Positions 26,861 through 38,300 are shown, numbered from the stretch's first letter. The stretch is 64,000 nt of DNA from an uncultured Pelagimonas sp. (GCA_947497905.1 CANMIH010000012.1:98690-162689), one strand, 5' to 3'. A program made the numbers and translations. The notes: generated by a model from the letters alone, not told the origin.

Positions 26861-27640
26861 ATGACACAACCATTCCAATTGGCCGCCTGCGCCGAAATGC
26901 TTTGGCCCGACAAACCGATTGAGTGGCGCGCCGCGCGCCTGACCGAGATGGGGTTTGGTGTGGGCCTGTGGAATTGGCCTGATCACGACTTAGATAAACT
27001 TGAGGCTGTCGGCGCCAATTACACCATCATGAATGGTTATCTGCAGGGGCGTCTCGCCGATGATGAGGGGGCCGAAATGCTGTTGACCTCTGCCCGCGAG
27101 ACCGCGCAGGTGGGCAAACGGCTTGGCGTGGACCGGTTGAACCTGCATGGCACCGGGCTTGGTGATGGCGGCATTCCGATTTGGCAACATGAGACCACAA
27201 CCGGCCCGATGTGGTTGAAGGCACGTGACACACTGAACCGGATCTGTGATCTGGCCGAAGAGGAGGGTGTCGTTTTCACCCTGGAAAACCTCAACCTATT
27301 AGACCACCCGGGTTGCCCATTTGGCTCGACCTCTGATGTTTTGGCTCTTGTGTCATCAATCAACCGCCCACAGCTGCGTATCAATCTGGATCTGTATCAT
27401 ACACAGATTGGCGAAGGGGATCTGATCCGCTGGTGCGAAAAATGCCTGCCTTGGATTGGAGAAGTGCAGGTGGCGGACAATCCAGGCCGGTTTGAGCCGG
27501 GCACGGGAGAGATCAACTATGCCGCAGTTGCGCGGGCGCTAAACGGTATGGGCTATCACGGCCCGGTTGGAATGGAAGCCTTTGCGCAATCGTCCTCTGA
27601 TGCCGCACTCGAGGCCTTTCGCGCGGCCTTTACAATTTAA
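26861..27640 (+). CDS. Hydroxypyruvate isomerase-like TIM-barrel protein (Hyi/IolI type)
   Basis: A 259-residue xylose-isomerase-like TIM barrel. Visible metal/catalytic-type residues are E in FTLENLNLLDHPG, D and H in NLDLYHTQIGEGD, the VQVADNPGRFEPGTGEINY segment and the terminal ME of GMEAF. This order matches hydroxypyruvate isomerase and related sugar-phosphate isomerases. It probably isomerises a keto intermediate made by the dehydrogenase; that is inferred from position. Two hairpins separate it from the transporter genes, so its transcription may be by read-through or from its own promoter. Confidence 0.82.
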   Translation: MTQPFQLAACAEMLWPDKPIEWRAARLTEMGFGVGLWNWPDHDLDKLEAVGANYTIMNGYLQGRLADDEGAEMLLTSARETAQVGKRLGVDRLNLHGTGLGDGGIPIWQHETTTGPMWLKARDTLNRICDLAEEEGVVFTLENLNLLDHPGCPFGSTSDVLALVSSINRPQLRINLDLYHTQIGEGDLIRWCEKCLPWIGEVQVADNPGRFEPGTGEINYAAVARALNGMGYHGPVGMEAFAQSSSDAALEAFRAAFTI

Positions 27641-27645
27641 AAGAG

Positions 27646-27677
27646 AACCGCCGGAGCAACACGTTGCTCCGGCGGTT
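27646..27677. terminator. Bidirectional terminator
   Basis: Perfect 14-bp arms AACCGCCGGAGCAA and TTGCTCCGGCGGTT with a four-base loop lie between the convergent isomerase and antiporter genes, just before the antiporter stop codon on the minus strand. Confidence 0.85.
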
Positions 27678-27681
27678 TCAC

Positions 27682-29547
27682 TTATTTCTTAAGAGTTTCT
27701 GCCATTTGGCTATGCAGCTCCTCTTGCCAGCTGTCGACACGTTCCCGGACCCGCGCAACAAATGCATCGTTTTGATGAAGAGGCACACCCACCTCATGTG
27801 CATCTGACATTTCGATCATTGTCTTTCGGTCAGCCTCATCAAAAAAGCGTATCGCCTTATCCGCCGTTTCGCGATCATGCCCAAGTGCCTCCAAAACGGA
27901 CCGGCTCATGCGCAATGAACTGTCATAGGTTTCGCGTATGATGTCCCGGCATCCATAGGCCCAAAGATCATATACATGATCTCGGTCCATCGCCCGCGCG
28001 ATGATATGCACCTTGGGGAAATTCAGACTCACGTATTTCACGATCTCATCGATCTTTTCCCGATCATCAATCGCAACAATGAGAACCCGCGCCTCAGCGA
28101 TCCCAGCCGCGTGCAACAGGTCAGGCCGCGACGCATCCCCAAAATAATGCTTCAATCCGAAGCGTTTCAGCACTTCCAAGCGATGCGAACTGTAATCCAT
28201 GACGGTGGTATCATACTGCGCGGCCGCCAGAACTCGGTTGATCACGCCGCCGACACGCCCAGCGCCGGCAATAATGATCTTACGTCCATCCGGCATGTCA
28301 TCCGCGTCGCGTTCCTGTTCAACCGAATATCGCGGTGCAATGACCTTGTCGTACAGGATGAACAGGCCCGGTGTCAGCAGCATGGAAAGCGCTACAACCA
28401 ACAAGAGCTGATCCGCCAGAGCGGGTGGCAAAACGCCGTTGGCGACAGTGAAGGACAGCAACACAAATCCAAATTCACCAGCCTGCGCCAACCCTAAGCC
28501 AAAGAGCCATTTGTCTGCCCCTTCAAGCCGAAAAATGCGCGCCAGGATCAAAAGCACAAAGGCTTTCACCGCAATCAGACCAAGGGTCAGCCCTAGGATC
28601 GCGCCAAAGTTCTCAAACAGCAGGGCAAAATTGATTCCGGCCCCAACGGTCATGAAAAACAGTCCGAGCAAGAGGCCTTTAAACGGATCGATGTCGCTTT
28701 CCAGCTCATGGCGGTATTCCGAGTTTGCCAACACCACCCCCGCGAGGAATGTCCCCAATGCCGGGGACAACCCGACCAGCGACATCAACACGGCGATCCC
28801 GATCACAAGCATCAACGCCGCCGCTGTGAACAGTTCACGCAAATTGGCTTTGGAGATGAAACGGAACAAGGGGCTGGTCAAAAGCGATCCGACGACCAGA
28901 ACCACGCCCACAGATGCCAGCGTAACCAAGGCGGTTTGCCAACCACTCAGGCCCGCAACCAAACTAAGTTCAGGTCCATGATCTCCGCCCTCAGTTCCGT
29001 GGCTGGCCCCATGTGACAGCGCGTCTTGCAATTCGGGCACCGCCAGAAGCGGGATCAAGGCTAGCATGGGAATGACGGCAATATCCTGTGTCAAAAGAAC
29101 CGAAAACGAGCTCTGCCCCCCGTCCGACCGCATCAACCCCTTTTCACCCAAAGTTTGCAAAACGATCGCAGTCGAGGACAGCGCCAGTACCAGACCAACG
29201 GACAGGGCGATGCTCCAGGGGTGACCAAATGCCATGGCAACACCCATCACGATCACTGTCGTCAGGCCAATTTGCCCTCCGCCTAAACCGATCAAGCGGG
29301 CGCGCATCTCCCACAACCGGCGGGGTTCAAGTTCGAGCCCCACGAGAAACAACATCATCACAACGCCAAACTCTGCGAAATGCTGAAGCGAAATCACATC
29401 AACATGCAGCACACTCAGCAGAGGTGAAATCGCGATGCCTGCAATCAGATAGCCAAGCACCGACCCCAACCCAAGCGCTGTCGCTATGGGCACGGCGATC
29501 ACGCCCGCCACCAAAAATATGAAACTAAGCAGTAGAAATCCGGTCAT
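27682..29547 (-). CDS. KefB/CPA2-type monovalent cation:proton antiporter with TrkA-N domain
   Basis: The 621-residue protein has a 12-13-helix Na+/H+-exchanger domain (residues 1-380, with FLVGLELEPRRLWEMR and SPALGTFLAGVVLANSEYRHELESDIDPFKGLLLGLFFMTVG, classic KefB/C motifs) and a cytoplasmic TrkA-N Rossmann domain beginning IIIAGAGRVGGVINRVL. A histidine/glycine-rich insert lies near residue 190. Likely role is K+ efflux, controlled by nucleotide or glutathione adducts. No KefF/G ancillary gene is adjacent. ATG 29547 has GAGGGG nine bases upstream; the six-residue longer start is rejected. Confidence 0.9.
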   Translation of the reverse strand: MTGFLLLSFIFLVAGVIAVPIATALGLGSVLGYLIAGIAISPLLSVLHVDVISLQHFAEFGVVMMLFLVGLELEPRRLWEMRARLIGLGGGQIGLTTVIVMGVAMAFGHPWSIALSVGLVLALSSTAIVLQTLGEKGLMRSDGGQSSFSVLLTQDIAVIPMLALIPLLAVPELQDALSHGASHGTEGGDHGPELSLVAGLSGWQTALVTLASVGVVLVVGSLLTSPLFRFISKANLRELFTAAALMLVIGIAVLMSLVGLSPALGTFLAGVVLANSEYRHELESDIDPFKGLLLGLFFMTVGAGINFALLFENFGAILGLTLGLIAVKAFVLLILARIFRLEGADKWLFGLGLAQAGEFGFVLLSFTVANGVLPPALADQLLLVVALSMLLTPGLFILYDKVIAPRYSVEQERDADDMPDGRKIIIAGAGRVGGVINRVLAAAQYDTTVMDYSSHRLEVLKRFGLKHYFGDASRPDLLHAAGIAEARVLIVAIDDREKIDEIVKYVSLNFPKVHIIARAMDRDHVYDLWAYGCRDIIRETYDSSLRMSRSVLEALGHDRETADKAIRFFDEADRKTMIEMSDAHEVGVPLHQNDAFVARVRERVDSWQEELHSQMAETLKK

Positions 29548-29809
29548 GCGTACGCCCCTCGCCACATCATGTTTGATCGAAAGGTTAATCTGCGAAACAC
29601 TTTAGAGATAGAGGGCTCAGCCAACAGCCCTATATGCATTTTTGCACACAAATACCCATAACTCGCGACGAAAACGCAAATTCGATCAAAAGGCCTGAAA
29701 GGGAAAACCGGCCAATTCGCGCCCATGTGATCAATTGGTCGTGGCGCTTATCTAAGGGCAGCTATATCGTAACCTCAGGGGATGCAGTAACGACTTCAGG
29801 ACATTTAGG

Positions 29810-31627
29810 ATGCGTTTGATCCGACAGGCGATTTTCGGGCTGATGATGTGTCTTCCCAGTATGGGTCATGCCGAAACCGCGTTCTCCCTTGAGGTTCAGG
29901 CTTCGCAAGATCCAAGTTTAGACTCTGTGGTTCGTTCCACCGTACTGAGCGCTCAGATTCTGGATGAACCCGATATCACCGCGCAGGATATCGTGGCCGC
30001 GGCCCAAGCCGACTATGCCCGCATAGTAGAGGCGCTATATGCAAAGGGCTATTACGGGCCTGTTGTTCGCATCCGAATAGATGGGCGTGAAGCTGCCTCT
30101 ATCCTACCACTTGCTACACCGGCGCAGGTGTCTCTGGTTGAAATCAATGTTGACCCCGGCCCCGCTTTTCAATTTGGCACAGCAAAAATCGGACCATTGC
30201 CCAAAGGCTCGGTGCCACCCGAAGGTTTTCAGCCGGGAAAACCCGCTCTTGCAGGAGAAGTGCGTTCAGCTGCTGTTGCAGCGATTGCAGATTGGCGCGA
30301 GACGGGCCATGCAAAAGCGCAGCTAGGTGCGCAATCCGTTGTTGCCCGGCACGATGCAGAACGCCTTGATGTGACTTTGCGTGTAGATCCGGGCCAGCGA
30401 CTCCAATTTGGCAAAATCAACGTCACCGGAGAAACCCGCGTACGAGGGTCTCGCGTGCGCCAAATCGCGGGTCTTCCCCAAGGAGAGGTGTTTCGCGCCT
30501 CAGACGTTGACGAGGCCGCCCAGAGGTTGCGGGCCACCGGCACGTTTCGATCTGTGCAGGTGATCGAGGCGGACACGGCCAATCCTGATGGCACCCTGGA
30601 CATGACCCTTGATGTTGTGGATCGCAAACGACGGAGATTGGGGTATGGAGCCGAACTCTCGTCCACCGAAGGTGGCACACTTTCAGCCTATTGGCTGCAC
30701 CGCAATCTCTTGGGCGGGGCCGAACGTTTTCGGTTTGACGCCGAGATTAGCCAGCTTGGCGGTCAATCGACCGGAGGCGCAGATGCATCGATCAAAGCTC
30801 GACTGGACAAGCCAGCGGTACACGGCCCCGATACCGCACTGTTCGTCTTGGGCAGCCTTGACTACCTTGATGAGCCCAGCTTTCGCGAACGAAAAATCAG
30901 TCTGGGATTTGGTGTCTCGCAAAAGTTTTCAAAGGCGCTTATTGGTGAGGTCGGTCTGTCTGTCACGCGCACGGAAATCACCGATCTCTTTTTGCCTGTC
31001 ACAGCCAGTGGTTCGCACCCAAAGCGCACCATCAATTTTGTAAGCCTGCCAACCGCATTAACCTGGGATACGCGCGATGTTGCGCTGAATGCCACATCGG
31101 GTGTCTTTGCCAAACTTCAACTTGAGCCCTTCTCTGGATCCGACAACACAGGCAATGGGGCTCAGCTCAAATTCGATCTGCGCGGCTATCACGCAATCGG
31201 CCAAACATCAGACACAGTGTTGGCAGCTCGGTTTCAGCTGGGCGCTCTGGCCGGACCACAAGCCGACGATGCCCCTCCAGCGTTTTTGTTTTACTCAGGC
31301 GGTGGTGGCTCTGTACGGGGTCAGCCCTATCAGTCTTTGGGCATCACTCAAGGCACGGCAACGCTTGGTGGGCGCAGTTTTCTTGGCCTCTCTGGAGAGC
31401 TAAGACAGGCCGTCACCGATACAATCAGCGTCGTTGGCTTTGCCGATGCCGGATACATTGGCAGCGAAAGCTTTGCTGACGGCAGTGGCAGCTGGCACTC
31501 CGGGGCTGGTCTGGGCCTGCGCTACGATACGTCGATCGGCCCCATACGATTGGATGTCGCGGCGCCTGTGAGCGGATCAACGGGCAGTGGCATTCAGTTC
31601 TACATTGGGATCGGACAGGCGTTTTGA
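29810..31627 (+). CDS. tamA: Translocation and assembly module outer-membrane protein TamA (Omp85 family)
   Basis: A 605-residue BamA-superfamily protein: signal peptide (cleavage near GHA-ET), POTRA-like repeats to about residue 270, then a 16-strand barrel with the late GGGGSVRGQPYQSLG loop (VRG motif) and a C-terminal phenylalanine (IGIGQAF), the outer-membrane insertion signal. With TamB it moves proteins or lipids to the outer membrane. Its stop overlaps the tamB start by one base (TGATG). Confidence 0.92.
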   Translation: MRLIRQAIFGLMMCLPSMGHAETAFSLEVQASQDPSLDSVVRSTVLSAQILDEPDITAQDIVAAAQADYARIVEALYAKGYYGPVVRIRIDGREAASILPLATPAQVSLVEINVDPGPAFQFGTAKIGPLPKGSVPPEGFQPGKPALAGEVRSAAVAAIADWRETGHAKAQLGAQSVVARHDAERLDVTLRVDPGQRLQFGKINVTGETRVRGSRVRQIAGLPQGEVFRASDVDEAAQRLRATGTFRSVQVIEADTANPDGTLDMTLDVVDRKRRRLGYGAELSSTEGGTLSAYWLHRNLLGGAERFRFDAEISQLGGQSTGGADASIKARLDKPAVHGPDTALFVLGSLDYLDEPSFRERKISLGFGVSQKFSKALIGEVGLSVTRTEITDLFLPVTASGSHPKRTINFVSLPTALTWDTRDVALNATSGVFAKLQLEPFSGSDNTGNGAQLKFDLRGYHAIGQTSDTVLAARFQLGALAGPQADDAPPAFLFYSGGGGSVRGQPYQSLGITQGTATLGGRSFLGLSGELRQAVTDTISVVGFADAGYIGSESFADGSGSWHSGAGLGLRYDTSIGPIRLDVAAPVSGSTGSGIQFYIGIGQAF

Positions 31628-34600
31628 TGCGGATTATTTGCTTTTGTCTTTGTCTGATATGGCCCCTTTCGCTGGGTGCACAGACCACCGATGACGACCG
31701 TGGCTACATTCAAGCCCTGCTTGAGGACGCTCTGTCAGGAGACGGGCGAAAAGTTCAGATCACTGGATTTGCCGGTCTGTTGAGTTCCCGTGCGACCATC
31801 GAAAAGATCACCATCGCAGACGAGGCCGGCGTCTGGCTGACCATGACGGATGTCGCCATGGTCTGGGAGCGCACGGCCCTTCTGTCGGGTGCCCTGACCA
31901 TAGACGAAATCAGCGTTGGAGCGCTCTCACTTCCTCGAATGCCAATTCCGGTGGCATCTACCCCGTCACCAGAGGCCAGAACAAGTTTTGCCCTGCCAGA
32001 ATTACCTGTGTCTGTGACGCTTAAAAAGTTGTCCGTAGAGCGAGCAGATCTCGGTGCCGAAATTCTCGGTCAGTCCGCACAGATTTCTGTCAACGGATCT
32101 GCTCAGCTATCAGGCGGAGAGGCACAGGCAAGCCTAGCGCTGCTGCGCAAGGACAAGGGGGGATCTATTCGGTTCACGGGGGGGTATTCCACTGCTTCCA
32201 ATGTGCTGGATCTTGATCTGGACATGCAAGAACCACGCAACGGATTGCTGTCGACTGCCCTTGGGCTGGTCGGCGCACCAAGCATTGATCTAACTCTAAA
32301 AGGAACGGCACCAATCGATGCCTTTCGCGCCGATATGCGGCTCGCAACTAATGACCAAGATCGGTTGTCAGGTGTGATCACCCTGGAAACAGACGCGGAT
32401 GGCGGCACACAACGTGCACTCTTGGATGTCTCCGGTGATATTTCGCCTCTTGTTCCAGACCAGTTCCACGCCTTTCTGGGCAACAATGTTGAGCTGACCG
32501 TTGCCGCCAACCGCGACGCAGATGGGGCTCTCCAACTCGACAATCTCAATCTGGCCGCCCGAGCCCTTACTCTAACCGGCACGGCGAACATAACGGCCGA
32601 TGGCTGGCCGCAAAGATTTGACTTTTTCGGCAAACTTGCCTCCCCTGATGGACCGCCGTTGTTGCTCCCCCTTCCGGGACAAGAGTTTTACATAGATCAG
32701 GCGGATTTCCTGCTCAGTTTCGATGCAGCTCAAGGGGAGCTTTGGCGACTGAACAGCGAGGTCAAAAATGCCAGACAAGGGGACCTTTCCGCTGCGCATC
32801 TCTCCCTCTCCGGTGTCGGGAAGATCGCGCAGGCAACCCAGGACGTGTCCGGTGATATAGCTTTGGCCGCACTTGGCCTCGACTTTGGTCAAGAAGCGCA
32901 GAACGCAGCGTTTGGTCCGGCTATCAAGGGTAAGCTGCGTTTTGATTGGCGAAAGAACACCCCACTGTCGTTTAGCAATCTGGATTTCTCCGGGATTGGG
33001 TACGGATTGACCGGCGGGGTGACCATTTCTGGCGTCACCGAATTCGCCCCTGTGGTGGCGACTGATCTCAAACTAGAGGCGTTAGATCTGAAACAGTTCA
33101 GCGCCTTGACACCCTTGAATCTTTCAGGCGCGGCCAATCTCGCCATCAAAGGGTCGATCCACCCCTTGCTCGGCGCCTTTGATTTCACTTTCAACGGGCA
33201 AACCCAAGACCTCGCCACAGGTGTGGCACAGCTTGACCCCGTGCTAAACGGCCCGGGTGTTTTGGAGTTAGGTGTCCTGCGTAACGGTGAGGGGACACGA
33301 GTCATGCCGCTCACCATCGAGACTGAGAGCGCCCGAATTGTCGGTGATGCGCATCTCGCTCAGAACAATAGCTACGCGCGGGCCAGTGTTGAGTTGGACG
33401 ACATGTCCATGGTTGTGCCCGAACTGTCCGGCGCGGCCTCAATTCTTGTTGAAGGCAAACAGACAGATGAGAACTGGAACATTGACCTAGCAAGCACCTT
33501 GCCTGCGGATGGGCGATTACAATTTTCCGGTGTTGTCACGAAACTGAACGATATCTCTGGAAACGTCACCGCCCGGATCGGCCGCCTCGCCGCTTTGTCT
33601 CGTTTGGCAAATCAAAACCTGAAGGGGCGCACCGACCTTTCTCTCTCACTCTCGGGCGCGCTGGACACCCAGAACTTCACGTCCAAAGGCACCGCGGAAA
33701 TTCAATCCCTCCAAATTGGCAACCCGACACTCGACCCGTTTCTTACCGGCCAAAACCAAGTCGCCTTTGATGTCAAATTATCGCCGAAAGGTGAGATCCG
33801 AATTGAAACTCTCTCCCTCTCTGGGCCGCATCTGAACGGCAAGGCTTCAGGGATAGTTTCCACAACGCAGAGCAACCTAGATCTTGATCTGCGCGTGACA
33901 AATCTGGGGCTCATTGCTCGGGAAATCTCGGGGCCAGCCAGCGTAACGGGCAACGCGTCACATACAGGTGGCGATTGGCGTATCGCCCTATCAGGCAGTG
34001 GGCCCGGCGGCATTACTCTATCCGCGCGGGGGTCTGCGCACCAAGATTTTGGGCACGTCTCTCTAACCGCCAAGGGGCGCGCACCTTTGGCACTTGCCAA
34101 TCGTCGCCTTGCACCTCGCTCGCTGGGTGGAACCGTCGAGTATGATCTGGCGATCAATGGCCCTCCGGCTTTGCAATCGCTGTCTGGCACCGCCAAAACA
34201 CAAGGCGCCCGCCTCTCGCTCCCCGCGCTTCGGATGGTCCTCGATGATCTCACGGCACAGGTGTTTCTAACTGGCGACGAAGCCCAGATTTCCTTGGACA
34301 CGCAACTTCCTGACGGCGGTTCGCTTCGTGTCGACGGCCCCATTAGCCTTGCCGCTCCGTTCAAAGCCAATCTGAGGGCCCAGCTGCGAAACGCCATTCT
34401 GCGCGACCCAACGCTCTTTGAGACCTCTGCAAATGGAGATTTTACTCTGACGGGCCCATTGACCGGCGGCGCCCGCATCGGCGGGCAGATCAATCTTGGC
34501 CTTGTTGAACTGCGCATACCGCAAATTGGACCAAGCTATGCAAGCCTTGCAGGCCTCAAACATCTCAACACACCAGCGGATGTTCAGCGCACGCTTCGGT

Positions 34601-35343
34601 TTGCGGGCCTGAGCCAGTCTTCGCAAGAAACGCCATCACCTGTCGCAAACTTCCCGATCGACCTGAACATCCTAGCCACCAATCGCATCTTTGTCCGCGG
34701 TCGCGGATTAGACGCCGAACTTGGAGGTTCCCTACGCCTGACTGGAACAACACAAGATATCGTTCCCGTCGGGCAATTTGACCTGATCCGTGGCCGGCTT
34801 GATCTGTTACGCCGCAGACTTGAACTGACCGAAGGTTCTGTCAGCCTAAGGGGCAGTTTTGACCCTCAGCTGATTTTTGCGGCCACCACTCAGGTTGACG
34901 GCACCGATATTACTATTGGATTGTCTGGACCGGCATCCGAACCTGATCTCAAGGTGACTTCCAGCCCAGAGTTGCCACAAGATCAGGTGTTGGCTCTGTT
35001 TCTGTTTGGCCGAGATGTCACAAGCCTGTCTGCGTTGCAGGCTGTTCAACTTGCTGGTGCGATCCGCACCCTATCAGGGCAAGGCGGCCTCGGTCTGACC
35101 CAGCAGATCCGAGGCGGGTTGGGGCTCGACGATCTCGACATTGGCACCGATGACAGTGGCACAGCGCAGGCCCGTGTGGGCAAATACATCTCAGACAACA
35201 TTTATACAGATGCGACCATCAACAGTGCGGGAGACGCACAAATCAATCTCAATCTGGACATCAACCAGAACCTCACCCTACGCGGGCGCGTCGGTTCCTC
35301 CGGTGAGACCGGTGTCGGTATCTTTTTTGAACGTGACTATTAA
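31627..35343 (+). CDS. tamB: Translocation and assembly module inner-membrane protein TamB
   Basis: The 1238-residue AsmA-like protein has an N-terminal signal anchor (CFCLCLIWPLSLGAQ), a long beta-rich body with repeated GxxxLxLxG strands that forms a periplasm-spanning groove, and the conserved C-terminal DUF490 domain (LDLLRRRLELTEGSVSLRG, SSPELPQDQVLALFLFGRD, GLGLDDLDIG). TamB links inner and outer membranes and is thought to pass phospholipids. ATG 31627 is used; the preceding TTG is not. Its last four bases overlap the convergent YhaN-like gene. Confidence 0.92.
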   Translation: MRIICFCLCLIWPLSLGAQTTDDDRGYIQALLEDALSGDGRKVQITGFAGLLSSRATIEKITIADEAGVWLTMTDVAMVWERTALLSGALTIDEISVGALSLPRMPIPVASTPSPEARTSFALPELPVSVTLKKLSVERADLGAEILGQSAQISVNGSAQLSGGEAQASLALLRKDKGGSIRFTGGYSTASNVLDLDLDMQEPRNGLLSTALGLVGAPSIDLTLKGTAPIDAFRADMRLATNDQDRLSGVITLETDADGGTQRALLDVSGDISPLVPDQFHAFLGNNVELTVAANRDADGALQLDNLNLAARALTLTGTANITADGWPQRFDFFGKLASPDGPPLLLPLPGQEFYIDQADFLLSFDAAQGELWRLNSEVKNARQGDLSAAHLSLSGVGKIAQATQDVSGDIALAALGLDFGQEAQNAAFGPAIKGKLRFDWRKNTPLSFSNLDFSGIGYGLTGGVTISGVTEFAPVVATDLKLEALDLKQFSALTPLNLSGAANLAIKGSIHPLLGAFDFTFNGQTQDLATGVAQLDPVLNGPGVLELGVLRNGEGTRVMPLTIETESARIVGDAHLAQNNSYARASVELDDMSMVVPELSGAASILVEGKQTDENWNIDLASTLPADGRLQFSGVVTKLNDISGNVTARIGRLAALSRLANQNLKGRTDLSLSLSGALDTQNFTSKGTAEIQSLQIGNPTLDPFLTGQNQVAFDVKLSPKGEIRIETLSLSGPHLNGKASGIVSTTQSNLDLDLRVTNLGLIAREISGPASVTGNASHTGGDWRIALSGSGPGGITLSARGSAHQDFGHVSLTAKGRAPLALANRRLAPRSLGGTVEYDLAINGPPALQSLSGTAKTQGARLSLPALRMVLDDLTAQVFLTGDEAQISLDTQLPDGGSLRVDGPISLAAPFKANLRAQLRNAILRDPTLFETSANGDFTLTGPLTGGARIGGQINLGLVELRIPQIGPSYASLAGLKHLNTPADVQRTLRFAGLSQSSQETPSPVANFPIDLNILATNRIFVRGRGLDAELGGSLRLTGTTQDIVPVGQFDLIRGRLDLLRRRLELTEGSVSLRGSFDPQLIFAATTQVDGTDITIGLSGPASEPDLKVTSSPELPQDQVLALFLFGRDVTSLSALQAVQLAGAIRTLSGQGGLGLTQQIRGGLGLDDLDIGTDDSGTAQARVGKYISDNIYTDATINSAGDAQINLNLDINQNLTLRGRVGSSGETGVGIFFERDY

Positions 35344-38300
35344 GATGGCATCTGTTGGATGTTGACCTGAGCACAGGCAGCGCGAGCGATGTCGCACAGA
35401 TGGGTGTGGTGGGTTAGGTAGATCACCTGCCCCACCTGCGCCATTTCTGACAACAGCTCAAAAGCCGCGAGAGCACGATCATCATCAAAGCTTTCCATGA
35501 TGTCATCTGCAACAACTGGAACCGGCCCATGTGCCTGCACAAATTCATGATATCCGGCGATCCGCAAGGCAAGATACAGCTGCGCCCGTGTGCCTTCTGA
35601 TAAGGCATCCGCATCTTTGGATCGCCCCTCCTGTGTCATCGCAACAAGCACATCGCGCGCGCCATCCGGTTGTGCAACCAACCCACTATAGGCACCTCGC
35701 GTCAGGCGCACAAAGGCATCCGAGGCGCGCGTGAGCATGCCACTGCGGTGCGTATCGCGGTACCGTCGCATAAGATCATCCACAGTGCGCAACCCCATGC
35801 GCAACTGCAAATAGCGGCGCGTGCGCTCTTCAATCTCCAACAACAGAGTTTGACGCTTCACCATCAGAAGCGCGATTTCATCATCGCCTCCTACCGCCGC
35901 AAGGCTGGCTTCGGCTGCGCGAAACTGAGCATGCGCCTCTTCACGCGCACTGTGCAGCGCTTCCAGCTCATGCTGTAAAGCCATTGATCTTGCTTCGAGA
36001 CTGTCGGGATCGACCTCTTCCATTCGGGATTGCGCCTCGTCAATCCTGTCAACACGCAGCTGTTGGCAAATGTCGTCCTCAAGCTCGGCAATTGAGGCGT
36101 CCAATACCCTCTGTTCTCGGATCTTTAGCAAAATTTCTCGGCAGTCGGTCCACCCCTCTACACCTAAAAACAACGACATTTCAGCAACCAGAGACTGGTG
36201 CTGGCGCGCTTCCGTTTCGGTTGTGCGCAACTTGTTTTGTGCCATTTGAAGATTGTCTGATTGCGCCTTGAAGAGGGTTTCGTTGGATTTGGCTATTTCC
36301 AAGCGAGTGTTCAGATCCGACCAAACCGGATCCGCACCAAGGGTATCGGCCAAAGCCTCGAGCACGGAATTGAACTTTTTCTGATCCCCGCGCATCGCGG
36401 TTACTCGGTGCGCAAGGTCGCGCTGTTTTTCATCTAGCCGACGCAAGACATCCAACTCATCAAGCACGGATGCTACCGCTGCGACGGGTCGGTCCGCAAA
36501 CCACAAACCTTGCGTAGCGGCCTGCCAGTCGACATGCCATTCTTCCAAAGCTCGCTGCGCAAGGTGCAGCGCCTGTTCTCTGCGCGCTTTCATCACCTCA
36601 GCCTCGGTGACCCTCTCGCCCAGCGCATTCAGAGTTGCAGCCTTATCAACATGTGCCTGAGCAAACTCGATCAGAACAACCAGTCCCGATGTGTCAGGCA
36701 CCTGGCACCCGACAATGTCCATTGCCTGTTTTAGATCTCGCGTGGCGTCCTGAAGCTGCGCGAGGGTCAATTTCTCTTCATTCTGCGCCTCATCAAGCGC
36801 CAACTGAGCATTTTGCGCCAGTTTGGCCGCTTCGATCCAACGCCGAAACGCGCCAAGCTCCGTGTCAGGGGAAAACGATTGAGAGACGCCGGTCACCAAA
36901 TCTCGAAGCTGCTCTTTAAAGGTCTCCGCCATCGTTTTTGCGTGTTCGTAAGTCTGCTGAACCTCGGCCTGCTCTTTTTGCAGCAAAGTAAGCCTGCGGC
37001 CTGCGTCAACAGATTGCTCAGCGCGGATCAAACGTTCCGCAAGACCCTGAGCAGTCTGATCATCCAAACGCATGGACCTTTCAAATCGTTGCGCGCTCTC
37101 TGGCGTGAGATCAATCAGATGTGCCGCCCACGCCGCTTCTCGCAAACTCCTTGCCTCGGCGGCCTGATCCGGGCTCACGTCGTCCTGACGGTGATACGAG
37201 GTGAGGGATTGTTCAATGCTCTGAACCTCTCGCATTTTTTGCGAAAGTGCGCGCTCAAGCTCCTTCAGCTCCTCTTGATTTTCATCCAGCTGCCGCTGAA
37301 GCCGGTCCAGCTGTTCAAGGTCAGGCAAAGTCAGCTCAAGCACAGCCCCCTGCCAAGGTGCCAGAACTTGCAGGGCACGGGTCAGATCGGCCAAGCGACT
37401 TTGGTGTTTGTGACGTGCCAATTGAAGCGCTGCACTGGGGTCTTTCGCCCGGATCGACGCAAGGACTTTGGTCAACCCGTCAATGTCGGCCCCTCCGCCA
37501 GACTGCGTTTTCAACCTCTGTTTCAGCTCTGCCAAACCGTGCGACGCCGCCGTGAGCTCCTCTTCAGCCACACCAACCGCCGCATCCAATCCAGTCCGCT
37601 TCTGTATCAGTTTGCGCAGTTCGTCGCGGACTGGCGTTTGCACCAAGATATCACTGGGCAGCGCTCCGCCCTGCCCCAAGGACTGCAACCTAGATGCGAT
37701 TTGAAGCTCCAACCCTGCCAAGGCCTCCTGCCGTCTCGGAAGATCTTTCTGCGCGGTATCTGCGGCGGAAAACAAAACTTTGGCTGTTTCAAACTGTGGC
37801 TGAGCAGCCAAAACCTCGGGATCCCTTTGGATCTGATCTAATCTTTGTTTGGCCTCAACGACGGCACGGCGATCCCGTTCTAGACCCGTGGTCAATGTAA
37901 TGTGCAGCCTGTCGGTGTCTTCCAGATCATCCAGCCAGACCTGAGGGGGTTCAGGCAGATCGCGCAGATCGGTGAGCTGTCCTTTGAGGCGGTTAAGGCG
38001 GCCCAATTTGGGCAGTACCTCTTGCATGCGACCAACTGCAACCTGGGCGGCTTGGCGTTCTTCCCAATCTTTCCGAGCCATCTCCCAGTGCGCTTGCGCC
38101 TCATCGCGGGCTTTGGTCAGTCGCGCATATTCTGGTGCGGCGACGTCCCTCTCTTTGATCCGCGCCTCGATCTCATCAAAGTCCTGCCGCAACTCCTTCA
38201 AAGCACCTTTGCGCCCCGTTGCATTCAAAAACTGATCTGCTTCGGCCCTCATGACATCAAGCTGTGCGGCGACATCGGTCAGCCCGGCCCCAGCCTGAAA

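Noticed and set aside
33702..34517. Long minus-strand frame of 271 codons inside tamB
   Set aside because: Antisense to a well-supported TamB; its residues are rich in R, S and P with no domain pattern, as expected of a codon-bias shadow.
36813..37841. Plus-strand frame of 342 codons within the YhaN-like gene
   Set aside because: Antisense to the coiled-coil part of the ATPase; no ribosome-binding site and no recognisable domain.
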